Assembly (NCBI GenBank): GCA_032433765.1
Contig: JAVIAB010000159.1
Location: 57,233,542-57,297,541, forward strand
Reading direction: 5' to 3'
DNA length: 64,000 nucleotides
Source: Megaustenia siamemsis
Taxonomy: Eukaryota > Mollusca > Gastropoda > Stylommatophora > Ariophantidae
The stretch's first letter is position 1. Every line of letters begins with the position of its first letter. Shown here piece by piece: positions 21,186-33,800 of the stretch. The translations under genes and the position numbers were made by a program. The notes beneath the pieces were generated by a model. It worked only from the letters and a program-made list of their open reading frames with translations. It did no database searches and was not told where the DNA came from.

Positions 21186-22800
21186 ATTTCAGTTTAAATA
21201 GTCAATCACTGTCAATCACTTTCATGTTTTCTTGGCCCATGATTTAGAGGTACTATAACTACTAATAAGCAGTGCTGTTAATTCTGATAGTCAATTCTGA
21301 TAAACTCAGCGATATGGTCTACGATACACATGGAATCAAATGAACACCAGCCATGCAGTTGTTACAAGTAATGGAAATGTGAATAACCGAAGGGATAATC
21401 CCAGTAAGTTTTGACATGAACAACGAACGAAAGACACAGTTTGAACAGATGACGTGAGTGAAGCACAACCATTCTACATCGCGAACATGCTGCATGGGAA
21501 TATTAGCATTCAAGGCGAATGGGCGATTCAAGAAGAGGTGACAAGACAGAATCCCGGATACCATTTCAGGATGATATCAACGCCAGCTACACAGCACAAG
21601 GAGACGAGAAGAGAACGTCTAATCAAAGTAACATCTCAGGGTACCAGTAGCAGATAAACGAAGAACGTGGAGACGCATGGTGAAGCCGGCATAATAATTA
21701 ATTGTCAACAATCTAAATAGCATTGATATATGAGCAACGATAAATGGGAAACCACCATGAAACTGTTACCAGCTCTTAATATTTGCTATTAATCGTTGCC
21801 TTTAAGGGTTTGAAAAGCCTGTGGCGTGCTCATAACACAGCGACATTATCAATATTAAATCTTTAACCGTGGCACTGCATAGTGTTAATATATTATATAA
21901 TTTATATTTATGTTTATCTTCTAGAATTACTAAAACATTAAGTGTGGTGCATATTGTAAAAAAGATCCATTTCAACCATTGTTAAGACACCATGTTACAT
22001 GAGAAAAACAAGCAGACTAAACACATATTCGTCCGCTCCTGTTCTTTTAGACACTTAGCACGAATGAGCACTATCTGTCACGTCCATGGCCAATCGAATC
22101 TGACATCAAACAACAGAATACCTCAACAGATAATGTTTCTCTTAACTTAGGTTTAATTCACTGAAATCTGAGCAGTAGCACAACGCTACAATTTGTGGAT
22201 CCCAGGTTGTATAATGAAGTCCATGCACATGGGAGAAGATGGCAATACCCATGGATGTGTCCACGGTACAGGGGTGGCGATCCTGATATAACGTAACATA
22301 ACCTTCTGAAAGCTACATAGAATTGTAAACAAACTTGAAAACTCACAATATCCCACTCGTTCCATGTTACAACAATCATGAGGCAGGTTAGATAGATCAT
22401 ATTTTCAAGAGATGATCGAACGAGAGTATGTAACAATTGGACCTGTGTTTGACACAGCATGGCCTCATCAGAAGTTTCATGTATTTACTTTTTTTCTTCT
22501 TTATTATATACTGATATCTTGTGTTTAAGTAAATTTGGTGAAATAAAATGTGATTTTGAATATCTTGTATTAACTTGTTGGTGTTTTACATTTGATTATA
22601 CACGCATTCACGCTCAATAAATACAGAAACATAAAGTAAACAACAATAATTAGAAGGTTTAAAATGTGTGCCTATATAATGACAATATGAAACCAAACGG
22701 TGACAGTTGTCGGCGCGAGCGTTTCGGACCCCAGTGTCAGTACTTTGATCTAGTTTGCAAATACGCCTAGGGATCTGGACCTACAGATCCGGACAGTTTC
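21186..22800. other. intergenic sequence with no recognised feature
   Basis: Short frames exist (for example 21454-21657 +) but none carries a recognisable motif, signal peptide or splice context. Confidence 0.4.
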
Positions 22801-22814
22801 ATGGTCTAATCAAC

Positions 22815-23632
22815 ATGCTACCGATTGAAGGGGCGATCGTTGCAAATAACTGCTCCATCTACATTGGCGGGGGTCGGAATGTAGCTCTCAAACATAACAC
22901 AAACCAGACCGACACATGTAATGCTTGATATACAGTGGACGGATGTGGACCAGAGGCCGCAGTTAATGGTAAAACAAAGACCAATCTTTATGACAATGAC
23001 TGCACACACACACAATTGAGAAGTGGAACCAATTCTATTTACTGGTATCTGAACTTTGACACGTCCCAGAAGACTCACACCATTCGAATTTATCATCGAG
23101 CTAGCACTATGATTTGGGTAAAGAATGACACTCCAAAGGCTTTCTCTGACAGTGGCGGTGTAGTGTTCCAGTATAATGATATATCATACCCAAATATTTC
23201 TGTGAACACTATTGTAGTCACCATACAAGCGACAATGGCACACAGTAAGTTTGAGTTCTCACCGGTGTGTGAGGTGCAAACATTTACAGACACCTATTGT
23301 CTGACCGAGTCTTGTCTTAGTGTCAGTTCTTTATGTGATGAAAATCCGGAAAATGCCAACATTGCAAACATCCTGGCTATACCTGTGATGACGCTTGTCC
23401 TGATGGTAATTTTGGGCTACAGTGTGAACAGACGTGTTGTGATGGCTGTGACATCATATGTGACACAGAAAGAGCAGACTGTACGCGCAAGGACTGCACT
23501 CTCAAATGTCCTGACCACTGTTTCAACGACACCCGCGAACAGTCAACCGGGATCTGTTCATGCAAGGGAACGTTCTACGGGTCAGACTGCACTCTCAAAT
23601 CTCCGTACAACTGTTTGGACGATATCTGTTAA
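22815..23632 (+). pseudogene. broken lectin-like / multiple EGF-like domain gene
   Basis: The frame resembles molluscan multiple-EGF-like proteins with an N-terminal galactose-binding (fucolectin-like) domain: GGGRNVALKHNTNQTDT near 22868 is the usual domain start, and CEVQTF near 23270 its end. Beyond CDE (23340) the frame shifts by one base, after which a cysteine-rich EGF-like run is legible in the third frame: KCQHCKHPGYTCDD, GNFGLQCEQTCCDGC, STGICSCKGTFYGSDC, ending LDDIC-stop at 23630. There is also an in-frame TGA at 22926 and no signal peptide upstream. Members of this type are cell-surface or secreted recognition proteins. Two independent breaks indicate a pseudogene, though one could be an assembly error. 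No introns are visible in this piece. Confidence 0.65.
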
Positions 23633-24535
23633 CAGTTCATGGGGCCGGCGTCTCGTATGTCGATGATTCCCACGCTGACATAATAAATAAAAACATACAT
23701 TATATTCAGTAGGCTAACATAAAGTAATATTTTTTAATGACTTAACAACATTCTAATTTACTTACTTATTTATATGCTAATTATATCAATCTTGTTTGGG
23801 ACGAAAATGTCGTGATGACTTTGTCATTGAAAGTACTGTTGGGTTGGTTTCTAAGTTTCTGAAGGATGATTTCTCAATGGACATTAATGCCAAACCAGAT
23901 AAGCGTTCTTGTGTCTGAGTTGAGCGACAATAAGATTTGATTCTCTTGAGAGCAGAAAAAGTTCTTTCTACAGATGCTGATGCGCATAACGTAGTTATAA
24001 ATAGCTAAGGAAGTTCCGGTAATCAGACATAGTTTCACTTTCACTTTTAACGCATCTAATTGGCTAGAGCTAAAAATAACCCATGAAACCGCATTCCTCT
24101 AGCGGTAGCACCTGTTATATTATTTTGACTCCCATTTTTGAATGCCAGGGTCATTAATACTAGGTCCGAATAGAGGAAAAATGTACCGCTGGCTCCTAGA
24201 AGTTTGAATGTAGAGTAGTTTCGGTTTCATTCACAAACGTTGTAGTGGCTAGAGGAAAACCGTTTTCTTTAATAAATGCAAATCACAGCAAAAAAATCAT
24301 TTTGGCCTACGAAATGTGTAACAGAATATTGGAAAATGTGTAACATATTTATTTAAAAAAATATAATAAATTATCATTTCCTTTTGTATTTCGTTAATAT
24401 GTTCAGGCTACCGGCGGTAGCTGCGGTATCATATAGAATACCCCACTGAACAAATGTATACATAATACATACACAAGACTAATGCAAGAAATAATGTCAA
24501 GGCAGTGCCTGAGTATATATTTCTAGAACCATGCC
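23633..24535. other. intergenic sequence with no recognised feature
   Basis: AT-rich, no supported ORF or repeat. Confidence 0.4.
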
Positions 24536-24660
24536 TTCAATCAGATTGGATCTGGCAGACTGTAATTGTGATGGTCATTCTGTGAGGGCGATCAACACAC
24601 TTAACCTGACAGCTGACTTCATGTGAGAGTCTGGAATCCGACTCTGATTGAGTCCTGGAC

Positions 24661-24711
<51 letters not shown>
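24536..24711 (+). mobile_element. 3' end of an I-clade LINE with (GA)n tail
   Basis: The last ~125 bp match the 3' end of the LINE at 6.2 kb and the fragment at 60.5 kb: ggatctggcagact, acctgacagctgacttcatg, gagtctggaatcc, actctgattgagtcctg, then a (GA)n tract of about 25 units. It is a strongly 5'-truncated copy. Confidence 0.8.
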
Positions 24712-24713
<2 letters not shown>

Positions 24714-24827
24714 CATGCCTTTTTCGCTGAAGATAAAGTACAAGGAACACGTTAAGTGTTTGTATTATACAATGTTGAGAAATAATGAAGCTACACATTT
24801 TTCGTTGATTAAATATTTAAAAGAAGA

Positions 24828-24972
24828 CAATTATTATCTCATGTACAGCACATCAAGTGTAAGAAATAGATTTTGTTATAGAAGGCAATTAAATATGTAA
24901 GACTGTAGACAATTAGTATCTCATGTACAGCACATCAAGTGTAAGAAATACATTTTCTTATAGAAAGCAGAA
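24828..24972 (+). repeat. ~83-bp direct duplication
   Basis: Two copies share tatctcatgtacagcacatc and aagtgtaagaaata, at about 24835 and 24918. Confidence 0.85.
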
Positions 24973-25194
24973 GTTAACCTCTGGACTGACAGTTTACCAC
25001 TTTCAAATCCTGCCACATGTTTTGGACTTTTTGTCTTCAATTTGAATCTCTGTTTTCCTCTTGGTTTTATCCTCATCCCCTATGGGTAGTGAGGTATGAT
25101 CTATAGTTTTGATAGGATAACGCCGAAGGATGGTCCATCTGGACTCGCACTTTAAACAACATTTTTCAGTTAAAAATAAAAAAAACAGAAGGCC

Positions 25195-25830
25195 AATATG
25201 GGCACTGTCCAATCAACAAATTGTTCTTCTTCTTCTGCTTTCCTTCCTCATTTGCGGTCTCTTCTGTTCGCCTCTGCTGCTGTTATGTTTTCTTGTGCTT
25301 TATTCCGTCGATCCTTCTTTCTCGTGGTCGACCCTTGTGTCAGATGTTCTCGCAACGTTTATATAGTGTTCGTTGTTTTGTGCTTTGATCACTATACTTT
25401 GTCAGGTGACCAAACCATGCTATCTGCTGTTTCTTTATACATTATATGGCAATGGTTATTCAAGGCTTTTTTCTAAGTTCGTCATTTCTAATCTTGTCTC
25501 TCAGGCTATTTCCTGTCATTTGTCTAACACATTTCATCTCAGTAGAGGTTATATTTCTAAATGTTCTTGCATCTAGGGTCTAAGACTGGCATTGGAAGCA
25601 CAACTTTCGGATGAAGATTGTAATGTAGAGTACTCGTTTTGCCATTTGAGTTATTTCCTTGTTGGACAATAGTGGTGATAGCTGCCTAATGCTTTGACAA
25701 GCGTTTTTGCATCTTAATTCTATCTCTGCTGTTTGTGAATTGTTGTTTGTCACTAGATTTCCTAGGTATTTGAATTCCTGTACTAGTTTTAGTTGCCTGC
25801 CTTGTATAGCTATGCTGAAGTTCTATTTAA
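25195..25830 (-). pseudogene. LINE RT C-terminal region, minus strand, decayed
   Basis: The complement reads LVQEFKYLGNLVTNNNSQ (about 25770), NACQSIRQLSPLLSNKEIT, then RNITSTEMKCVRQMTGNSL (about 25540), IAWFGHLTK (about 25400) and GRPRERRIDGIK (about 25300). These are the YLG, thumb and basic C-terminal parts of a non-LTR reverse transcriptase. Several stops are present. The subfamily differs from A and B. Confidence 0.7.
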
Positions 25831-25924
25831 CAATTATTAAGATATAAAATATAAACAGATTCCATTATCCAACTTTGTCCTGGCTGCTGCTAGAGAAACT
25901 GTGTATTTAAACTGAAACCATTGT

Positions 25925-26050
25925 AGTGCTTTTGCTAGCCTGTAACGGAGAAGTGCACGCAAATGGTGCTGCTGGGGAGGGGATTTGATCCCAAAAACAG
26001 TTGTAAGATGTACAGATGATTTGTCAGCTAAACTAAATTAACTCAACCAA
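25925..26050 (+). repeat. CTAAA-tailed SINE-like repeat, diverged copy
   Basis: Contains gctgctggggaggggatttg and gatgatttgtcagctaaact, matching in order the better copies at 50.66 and 51.02 kb, which end in (CTAAA)n. Confidence 0.5.
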
Positions 26051-26119
26051 ATCAAAAACTACGACTGAGTCCATATTCACTTTGTCCTTAAGCAGTTCGC
26101 TACCTCTATGTCACTGTCA

Positions 26120-26525
26120 CTATCGCCGACATTGGTGTGTCTACAATACAAAGTATTGTTAAACACACGACAATACTGTCACATTCGAAAGCACAGTTGG
26201 ACCAGTCAGTGGCCTATAATACAACATATTGCTGAAAGACGTAACAGTAATGTGACATTTGATAGCGCACCTGGACCTGTCATTGGTGTCACTATGATAC
26301 CAATTAATGTACAACACATAACAGTACTGTGCCATTCGATAACACAGTTGGACCTGACATTGGTGTGCCTATAATTCAAAGTATTGTTGAAAACATAACA
26401 GTAATGTGACATTCGATAACACATTTGGACATGCCATTGATCTGTCTAAATTACAAAGTAATATTGAATACATAATAGTAATCTGACATTCGATAGCTGA
26501 ATCTGTCAATCAATACCAGACTATC
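26120..26525 (+). repeat. ~85-bp degenerate tandem repeat, about five copies
   Basis: Copies share cataacagtaatgtgacatt and cgataacacagttggacctg with moderate divergence. Confidence 0.8.
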
Positions 26526-26596
26526 TACCGATTGTCGATAATGACCTGTTTGATATAAATGTCTAAAAACAGAGAATGGACCACACACGTTCATTC

Positions 26597-26670
26597 ATTG
26601 GATGTCGTCTCCACATCGAATGGTGGCTACCATTGAGCGCTATTTTACTCTGTCTCGTCCATGTATAACT
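26597..26670 (-). mobile_element. 3' terminal fragment of LINE subfamily A
   Basis: ccacatcgaatggtggctac followed by cattgagcgc aligns with the minus-strand subfamily A 3' ends at 16.86 and 30.02 kb. Only about 75 bp remain. Confidence 0.6.
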
Positions 26671-27205
26671 TTAAGCAATTGTTTAGTTGCATGGATCATC
26701 AAGCTTACCGTTCTAATATCACTGCACTCCACTGGACAAGTATTCGTGAGCAAGACAATAAATACTACTTTTAGTCCATGTGGTATTTATCGTTTGTTGT
26801 GTACAACATTGAACATCTTTGTTTTTATTTGTATGTCAAGAACATTCTAGCGATTTTATTTTATCAAACTGTATGTTGTCAGGCTCGATAGCCGTTTTGT
26901 TTATTGTCATTGTTTTTATTACTTTCTCTACTTCAGATCTTAAGAAGTAATATCATGACATACATACATACGTGTATCCGTCACAGTTGGCTTTATGTCC
27001 CTTTCATCTTCAAAGAGTTCTGGTACATATTCTTGTCATCTGTTGATTATGCTCTTAGGTCTGTTAGAACTACCCCTTTTTCTTTACAATGCACACACCG
27101 CCTGCGAAATGTTTGTTGTTATTGCTGAATTCCTATGATCAAAAGACCTGAATACAGAAAAGGTTTTAGAATATTTCTGTGAGCGACAACACTGTGCTAC
27201 GTGAT
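26671..27205. other. no recognised feature
   Basis: Unique AT-rich sequence between a LINE fragment and a minisatellite. Confidence 0.4.
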
Positions 27206-28435
27206 AATTCATAAGAACATCATTGAGTGATCATACAGTAGTCAGTGTTGTTCTATATAGAAACAACAAGGTTGATCATACAATAGCTTGGGTTGTTCTA
27301 CATCAGTGAGTGATCATACAACAGTCAGTATTGCTCCATAAATAAACCTCAGTGAGTGATCATACATTAGTCAGTATTGTTCTATATAGAAACCTCAGTG
27401 AGTGATCATACAGTAGTCAGTGTTGTTCTATATAGAAACAACAAGGTTGATCATACAATAGCTAGGGTTGTTCTTCCACAGTGAGAGATCATACAATAGA
27501 TAGGGTTGTTCTTCTTCCTCAGTGAGTGATCATACACTAGCTTGTGTTGTTCTACCTCAGTAAGTGATCATACACTAGCTAGCTTGTTCTTCCTCGGTGA
27601 ATGATCATACAATAGATATGGTTGTTCTTCCTCAGTGAGTGATCATACAATAGATATGGTTGTTCTTCCTCAGTGAGTGATCATACAGTAGCCAGTATTG
27701 TTCTATATAGAAACCTCAGTGAGTGATCATACAATAGTCAGTGTTGTTCTATGTAGAAATCTCAGTGAGTGATCATACAATACCTAGGGTTCTTCTACCT
27801 CAGTGAATGATCATACAATAGCAAAATTCCTCAGTGAATGATCATACAATAGCAAAATTCCTCAGTGAATGATCATACAATAGCTAGGGTTGTTCTTCCT
27901 CAGTGAGTGATCATACAATAGCTAGGGTTGTTCTTCCACAGTGAGTGATCATACAATAGCTAGGGTTGTTCTTCCACAGTGAGTGATCATACAATAGCTA
28001 GGTTGTTCTTCCACAGTGAGTGATCATACAATAGCTAGGGTTGTTCTTCCACAGTGAATGATCATACAATAGCTAGGGTTGTTCTACCTCAGTGAGTGAT
28101 CATACAATAGCTAGGGTTGTTCTTCCACAGTGAATGATCATACAATAGCTAGGATTGTTCTACCTCAGTGAGTGATCATACAATAGCTATGGTTATTCTC
28201 CCTCAGTGAGTGATCATACAATAGCTAGGGTTATTCTCCCTCAGTGAGTGATTATACAATAGCTAGGATTGTTCTACCTCAGTGAGTGATCATACAATAG
28301 CTAGGGTTATTCTCCCTCAGTGAGTGATCATACAATATCTAGGGATGTTCTTCATAAACATGTCGGTGAGAAATCATCTAGGTGCACTACGTAAACCATC
28401 AGTGAGTGATCATACAGTAGTCAGTGTTGTTCCGT
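27206..28435 (+). repeat. ~40-bp minisatellite built on gtgagtgatcatacaatag, about thirty copies
   Basis: Each unit carries gtgagtgatcatacaatagc followed by tagggttgttcttcctca or a variant. Unit length varies (about 36-48 bp) and two-unit patterns recur, for example with a tatatagaaac insert at 27250, 27390, 27430 and 27710. Copies are most uniform at 27.9-28.3 kb. Confidence 0.92.
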
Positions 28436-28599
28436 AAGTATTATAAAAATGTTCAATTAGTAGTAAATAAAGTATTAGTGGAAGCCGTGATTGAGTGGTA
28501 ATGTAAGTGGTAGTAGCAGCAGCAGTACGAATAGGTAGCATTTAGGATACTGAGAAGTAGCGTTAGAAGTATGTGTGTTAAAAAATGTCATCAGATTGA
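28436..28599. other. short unique spacer
   Basis: Contains a small agcagcagc tract; nothing else recognised. Confidence 0.4.
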
Positions 28600-28879
28600 T
28601 TTACTATGTATAGTCAGATTATTTTAATTTCCATAAGAGGTCTGCCTGGAATAACAATCGGAGGTCATAATATAAATAATCTAATATATGTTGATGATAC
28701 AGTCTTAATCGCTAAGAGTGGAAATGAGCTACACAAAATGTTAGACATTATAGTGAAGGAAAGCAAAAATAAGGACTCTTTAATAGTAGAAATACAAAAG
28801 TAATGGTTGCAATAAAGTAAAGGTTTTCACTGCAATGCACAATAAAAAGATGTGGAACCATATTAAAACTGGTAAATGA

Positions 28880-28943
<64 letters not shown>

Positions 28944-29600
28944 ACACTGTTAACCTCAGACGGTAGATGTACAACAGAGATGCAGAATGGTTCAGACATA
29001 AGCAGCTTTCTAAAATATGAGGACGATACTGTGCAATCCATTTTTGACAATATAGGCAAGACAAAGAAAGAGTTCTTAAACCTTATGTAGAGCCAGTCTT
29101 AACATATGGATGTGAATCATGGATAATAGAACAACGGACAAGACAATCGCTGTATGTACACAAAGTATATGCAAATAAATGAAACTACTGATGGGTCCAC
29201 GCTGTGTCAAACACATAGGTCTAGTTGATACATACATTCGTACATATTGAAAGACCTGAAAACTAGGATGGTATTTTAAAGCAACAAAAGAAATGAAACG
29301 GGAACTACTAAACACAATTCAAACAAGACAAATGAGATGCTGGGGCATGTTAAAAAGACAAAGCAGCCTAGTAAAAGTAACCATGGAGGGAAGTACAAGG
29401 TAAAAGAGGCAGAGGCAGACCAAGACTAACATGCACGGGCAACAGCATAAGATCGACAAAATAGCCTATGACAACATACACCGTCAACGCAAAAGACAGA
29501 GTAGAATGGCGCTTCATGGTAGTCAATTCTTGATGTGGAGACGACACTCAATGTGATGATGATGATGATGAAGATGATGATGATGATAGTAACGGTTAAT
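28600..29600 (+). mobile_element. mosaic LINE fragment (subfamilies B then A) with an internal (TA)n
   Basis: The left half matches subfamily [35 protein letters not shown] (about 28690) and, after a (TA)n tract at 28881-28939, [14 protein letters not shown]. The right half (29270-29540) reads like subfamily A C-terminus (NSNKTN...LGHVKK, basic region) and ends in a (GAT)n tract. The catalytic tetrad is YVDD. The switch of subfamily suggests recombination or two overlapping insertions. Confidence 0.7.
28881..28939 (+). repeat. (TA)n microsatellite inside LINE coding sequence
   Basis: About 29 TA units interrupt the RT reading exactly before the IGTLLTSDG motif. Confidence 0.95.
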
Positions 29601-29995
29601 CGAAGGCTTCGGTTACACTGCAAATGAATTAAAATACATAATTGCTCAGCGGCCCGTGCCAGTGGAATCATCCGAATTAACATCTCATCTCATTGAAGGA
29701 TCCACACATGGAAAGGCAGCTGCAGTCCCCATTATAGCAGCTGCAACACACATAAGGACAAGAGGCACCAAAAGTGAACGCAACTGAATTGTCACCTGCA
29801 TACGATATCATGATTCATCGTAAGCAATCGAAATATCGAAACAAAATCCAGATGAAACTCACAGCTCACGGTGTGCACAGTGCACTAAACTCAGTAGCCC
29901 CGGCACCAATAATGAATCTGATGATGATGATGATGACGATGATAGACGAGACATGAAGAACGCGTTCGTGCTAATAGCTTTGATACTGTGTGATT

Positions 29996-30345
29996 ATCAT
30001 CACCATCATCATCATCGAGTGCCTTATCCGCAATGAAGGAAGGTTGGCTACCATGGATCGCCATTCTACACTGTTTCTTGCTTTGATGGTGTAGGCTGTC
30101 ATAGATTGAGTTGTTCATCTTTTGATGTTACTCGTCCATGTTAGTCTTGGTGTGCCTCTGCCTCTTTTACCTTGTATTTTCCCCTAGATGATTACTTTTA
30201 GTAGGCTGTTGTGTCTTTTAACATGCCCCAAAAATTGCATTTGTCTTGTCTTAATTGTATTTAGTAGTTCTCTTTTTATTTTCAGTTGTTTTAAAACTTC
30301 ATCGTTTGTTTCCATCCAATTTTACCTATTCTTCTATATATCCTG
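29996..30345 (-). mobile_element. LINE subfamily A 3' end, minus strand
   Basis: Begins with (CATCAT)n and cgagtgcc and, on the complement, gives the subfamily A basic C-terminus ([18 protein letters not shown] region) up to about the WKENK motif. It is truncated at both subdomains and carries several substitutions. Confidence 0.75.
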
Positions 30346-30839
30346 TGATGTGTGAAACTGTGCGATGGATTTGCTTTTAGTCTGCTTGTTTTTCCTCATT
30401 TGACATCGTGTCTTTACAATAGCTGTTACGTATATTTGTACAGCATGCATCTAATGATAAACTTAATGTAAATAATAAACTTAATGTTTTCGTAATTCTA
30501 TGAGAAAAGCACAGATATCAAATACATATCATATTATTAATATGAACGATCGATTGCCTGTGATATACACCGCGTTCCTCTATAACCAAATCGACTTGCC
30601 AGGCACAACAGATGACTGACTGCTTGTGCGTGCGTCTATGTTGACGTTTGTTAAAGGGAATTAACTGTCATAATAAAACGATGTAATTTTTTCATATTTT
30701 GTTTTGGATTAATGTTCTTATGTTTTGTTCTCTGTGATTGATATCTTTTCAATTGGTAAGATATGTCGTCAGTTTGAACTTACATCATTAACCGGACATT
30801 TTTGTTAAGGTTGGTCATCGGTGTCAATAGGGACCAGAC
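30346..30839. other. no recognised feature
   Basis: Unique sequence between a LINE end and the large 60-bp array. Confidence 0.4.
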
Positions 30840-33800
30840 ACTCTGTGTTTGTAGACTAGAGTGGTATCTAGTGATGACATCATTCCGAGCTCATAGGTGT
30901 CTGCTGTAATAAAGAGATGAGTGGTCTCTAGTGATGACAACATTCCGAGCTCATGGGTGTCTGCTTTAATGAAGAGTGGGCTCTAGTGATGACATCATTC
31001 CGAGCTCATAGGTGTCTGCTGTAATGAAGAGATGAGTGGAATATAGTGATGGCATCATTCCGAGCTCATAGGTGTCTGTTGTAATGAAGAGATGAGTGGA
31101 ATATAGTGATGGCATCATTCCGAGCTCATAGGTGTCTGTTGTAATGAAGAGATGAGTGGAATATAGTGATGGCATCATTCCGAGCTCATAGGTGTCTGTT
31201 GTAATGAAGAGATGAGTGGAATATAGTGATGGCATCATTCCGAGCTCATAGGTGTCTGTTGTAATGAAGAGATGAGTGGAATATAGTGATGGCATCATTC
31301 CGAGCTCATAGGTGTCCGTTGTAATGAAGAGATGAGTGGGCTCTAGTGATGGCATCATTCCGAGCTCATAGGTGTCTGCTGTAATGAAGAGATGAGTGGT
31401 CTCTAGTGATGGCATCATTCCGAGCTCATATGTGTCTGTTGTAATGAAGAGATGAGTGGGCTCTAGTGATGGCATCATTCCGAGCTCATAGGTGTCTGTT
31501 GTAATGAAGAGATGAGTGGTCTCTAGTGATGGCATCATTCCGAGCTCATAGGTGTCTGTTGTAATGAAGAGATGAGTGGGCTCTAGTGATGGCATCATTC
31601 CGAGCTCATAGGTGTCTGTTGTAATGAAGAGATGAGTGGAATATAGTGATGGCATCATTCCGAGCTCATAGGTGTCTGTTGTAATGAAGAGATGAGTGGA
31701 ATATAGTGATGGCATCATTCCGAGCTCATAGGTGTCTGTTGTAATGAAGAGATGAGTGGAATATAGTGATGGCATCATTCCGAGCTCATAGGTGTCCGTT
31801 GTAATGAAGAGATGAGTGGGCTCTAGTGATGGCATCATTCCGAGCTCATAGGTGCCTGCTGTAATGAAGAGATGAGTGGTCTCTAGTGATGACATCATTC
31901 CGAGCTCATAGGTGTCTGTTGTAATGAAGAGATGAGTGGGCTCTAGTGATGGCATCATTCCGAGCTCATGGGTGTCTGTTGTAATGAAGAGATGAGTGGG
32001 CTCTAGTGATGGCATCATTCCGAGCTCATAGGTGTCTGCTGTAATGAAGAGATGAGTGGGCTCTAGTGATGGCATCATTCCGAGCTCATGGGTGTCTGTT
32101 GTAATGAAGAGATGATTGGAATATAGTGATGGCATCATTCCGAGCTCATAGGTGTCTGTTGTAATGAAGAGATGAGTGGAATATAGTGATGGCATCATTC
32201 CGAGCTCATAGGTGTCTGTTGTAATGAAGAGATGATTGGAATATAGTGATGGCATCATTCCGAGCTCATAGGTGTCTGTTGTAATGAAGAGATGAGTGGG
32301 CTCTAGTGATGGCATCATTCCGAGCTCATAGGTGTCTGCTGTAATGAAGAGATGAGTGGTCTCTAGTGATGGCATCATTCCGAGCTCATATGTGTCTGTT
32401 GTAATGAAGAGATGAGTGGGCTCTAGTGATGGCATCATTCCGAGCTCATAGGTGTCTGTTGTAATGAAGAGATGAGTGGTCTCTAGTGATGGCATCATTC
32501 CGAGCTCATAGGTGTCTGTTGTAATGAAGAGATGAGTGGGCTCTAGTGATGGCATCATTCCGAGCTCATGGGTGTCTGTTGTAATGAAGAGATTAGTGGG
32601 CTCTAGTGATGGCATCATTCCGAGCTCATAGGTGTCTGCAGTAATGAAGAGATGAGTGGGCTCTAGTGATGACATCATTCCGAGCTCATAGGTGTCTGTT
32701 GTAATGAAGAGATGAGTGGGCTCTAGTGATGGCATCATTCCGAGCTCATGGGTGTCTGTTGTAATGAAGAGATGAGTGGGCTCTAGTGATGGCATCATTC
32801 CGAGCTCATAGGTGTCTGCTGTAATGAAGAGATGAGTGGTCTCTAGTGATGGCATCATTCCGAGCTCATATGTGTCTGTTGTAATGAAGAGATGAGTGGG
32901 CTCTAGTGATGGCATCATTCCGAGCTCATAGGTGTTTGTTGTAATGAAGAGATGAGTGGGCTCTAGTGATGGCATCATTCCGAGCTCATAGGTGTTTGTT
33001 GTAATGAAGAGATGAGTGGGCTCTAGTGATGGCATCATTCCGAGCTCATGGGTGTCTGTTGTAATGAAGAGATGAGTGGGCTCTAGTGATGGCATCATTC
33101 CGAGCTCATGGGTGTCTGTTGTAATGAAGAGATGAGTGGTCTCTAGTGATGGCATCATTCCGAGCTCATATGTGTCTGTTGTAATGAAGAGATGAGTGGG
33201 CTCTAGTGATGGCATCATTCCGAGCTCATAGGTGTTTGTTGTAATGAAGAGATGAGTGGGCTCTAGTGATGGCATCATTCCGAGCTCATAGGTGTTTGTT
33301 GTAATGAAGAGATGAGTGGGCTCTAGTGATGGCATCATTCCGAGCTCATAGGTGTCTGTTGTAATGAAGAGATGAGTGGGCTCTAGTGATGGCATCATTC
33401 CGAGCTCATAGGTGTCTGTTGTAATGAAGAGATGAGTGGGCTCTAGTGATGGCATCATTCCGAGCTCATAGGTGTCTGTTGTAATGAAGAGATGAGTGGG
33501 CTCTATTGATGACATCATTCCGAGCTCGTGTCTGCTGTAATGAAGAGATGAGTGGGCTCTAGTGATGGCATCATTCCGAGCTCGTGTCTGCTGTAATGAA
33601 GAGATGAGTGGGCTCTAGTGATGGCATCATTCCGAGCTCGTGTCTGCTGTAATGAAGAGATGAGTGGGCTCTAGTGATGGCATCATTCCGAGCTCATAGG
33701 TGTCTGTTGTAATGAAGAGATGAGTGGGCTCTAGTGATGGCATCATTCCGAGCTCATAGGTGTCTGTTGTAATGAAGAGATGAGTGGGCTCTAGTGATGG

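Noticed and set aside
21319..21657. Short opposing frames as genes
   Set aside because: No recognised motif, start context or splice signals, and both strands are equally open.
25130..25576. Hydrophobic plus-strand frames as membrane proteins
   Set aside because: The minus strand of the same interval reads as a LINE reverse transcriptase C-terminus, so these are shadows.
27206..28435. Regular repeats as a CRISPR array
   Set aside because: No unique spacers of constant length, no cas genes, and the genome is clearly eukaryotic; this is a minisatellite.
30966..33518. 850-codon minus-strand frame as a giant repetitive protein
   Set aside because: The frame follows exactly from a 60-bp stop-free unit, has no non-repetitive part, no signal peptide, and ends where the unit length changes.
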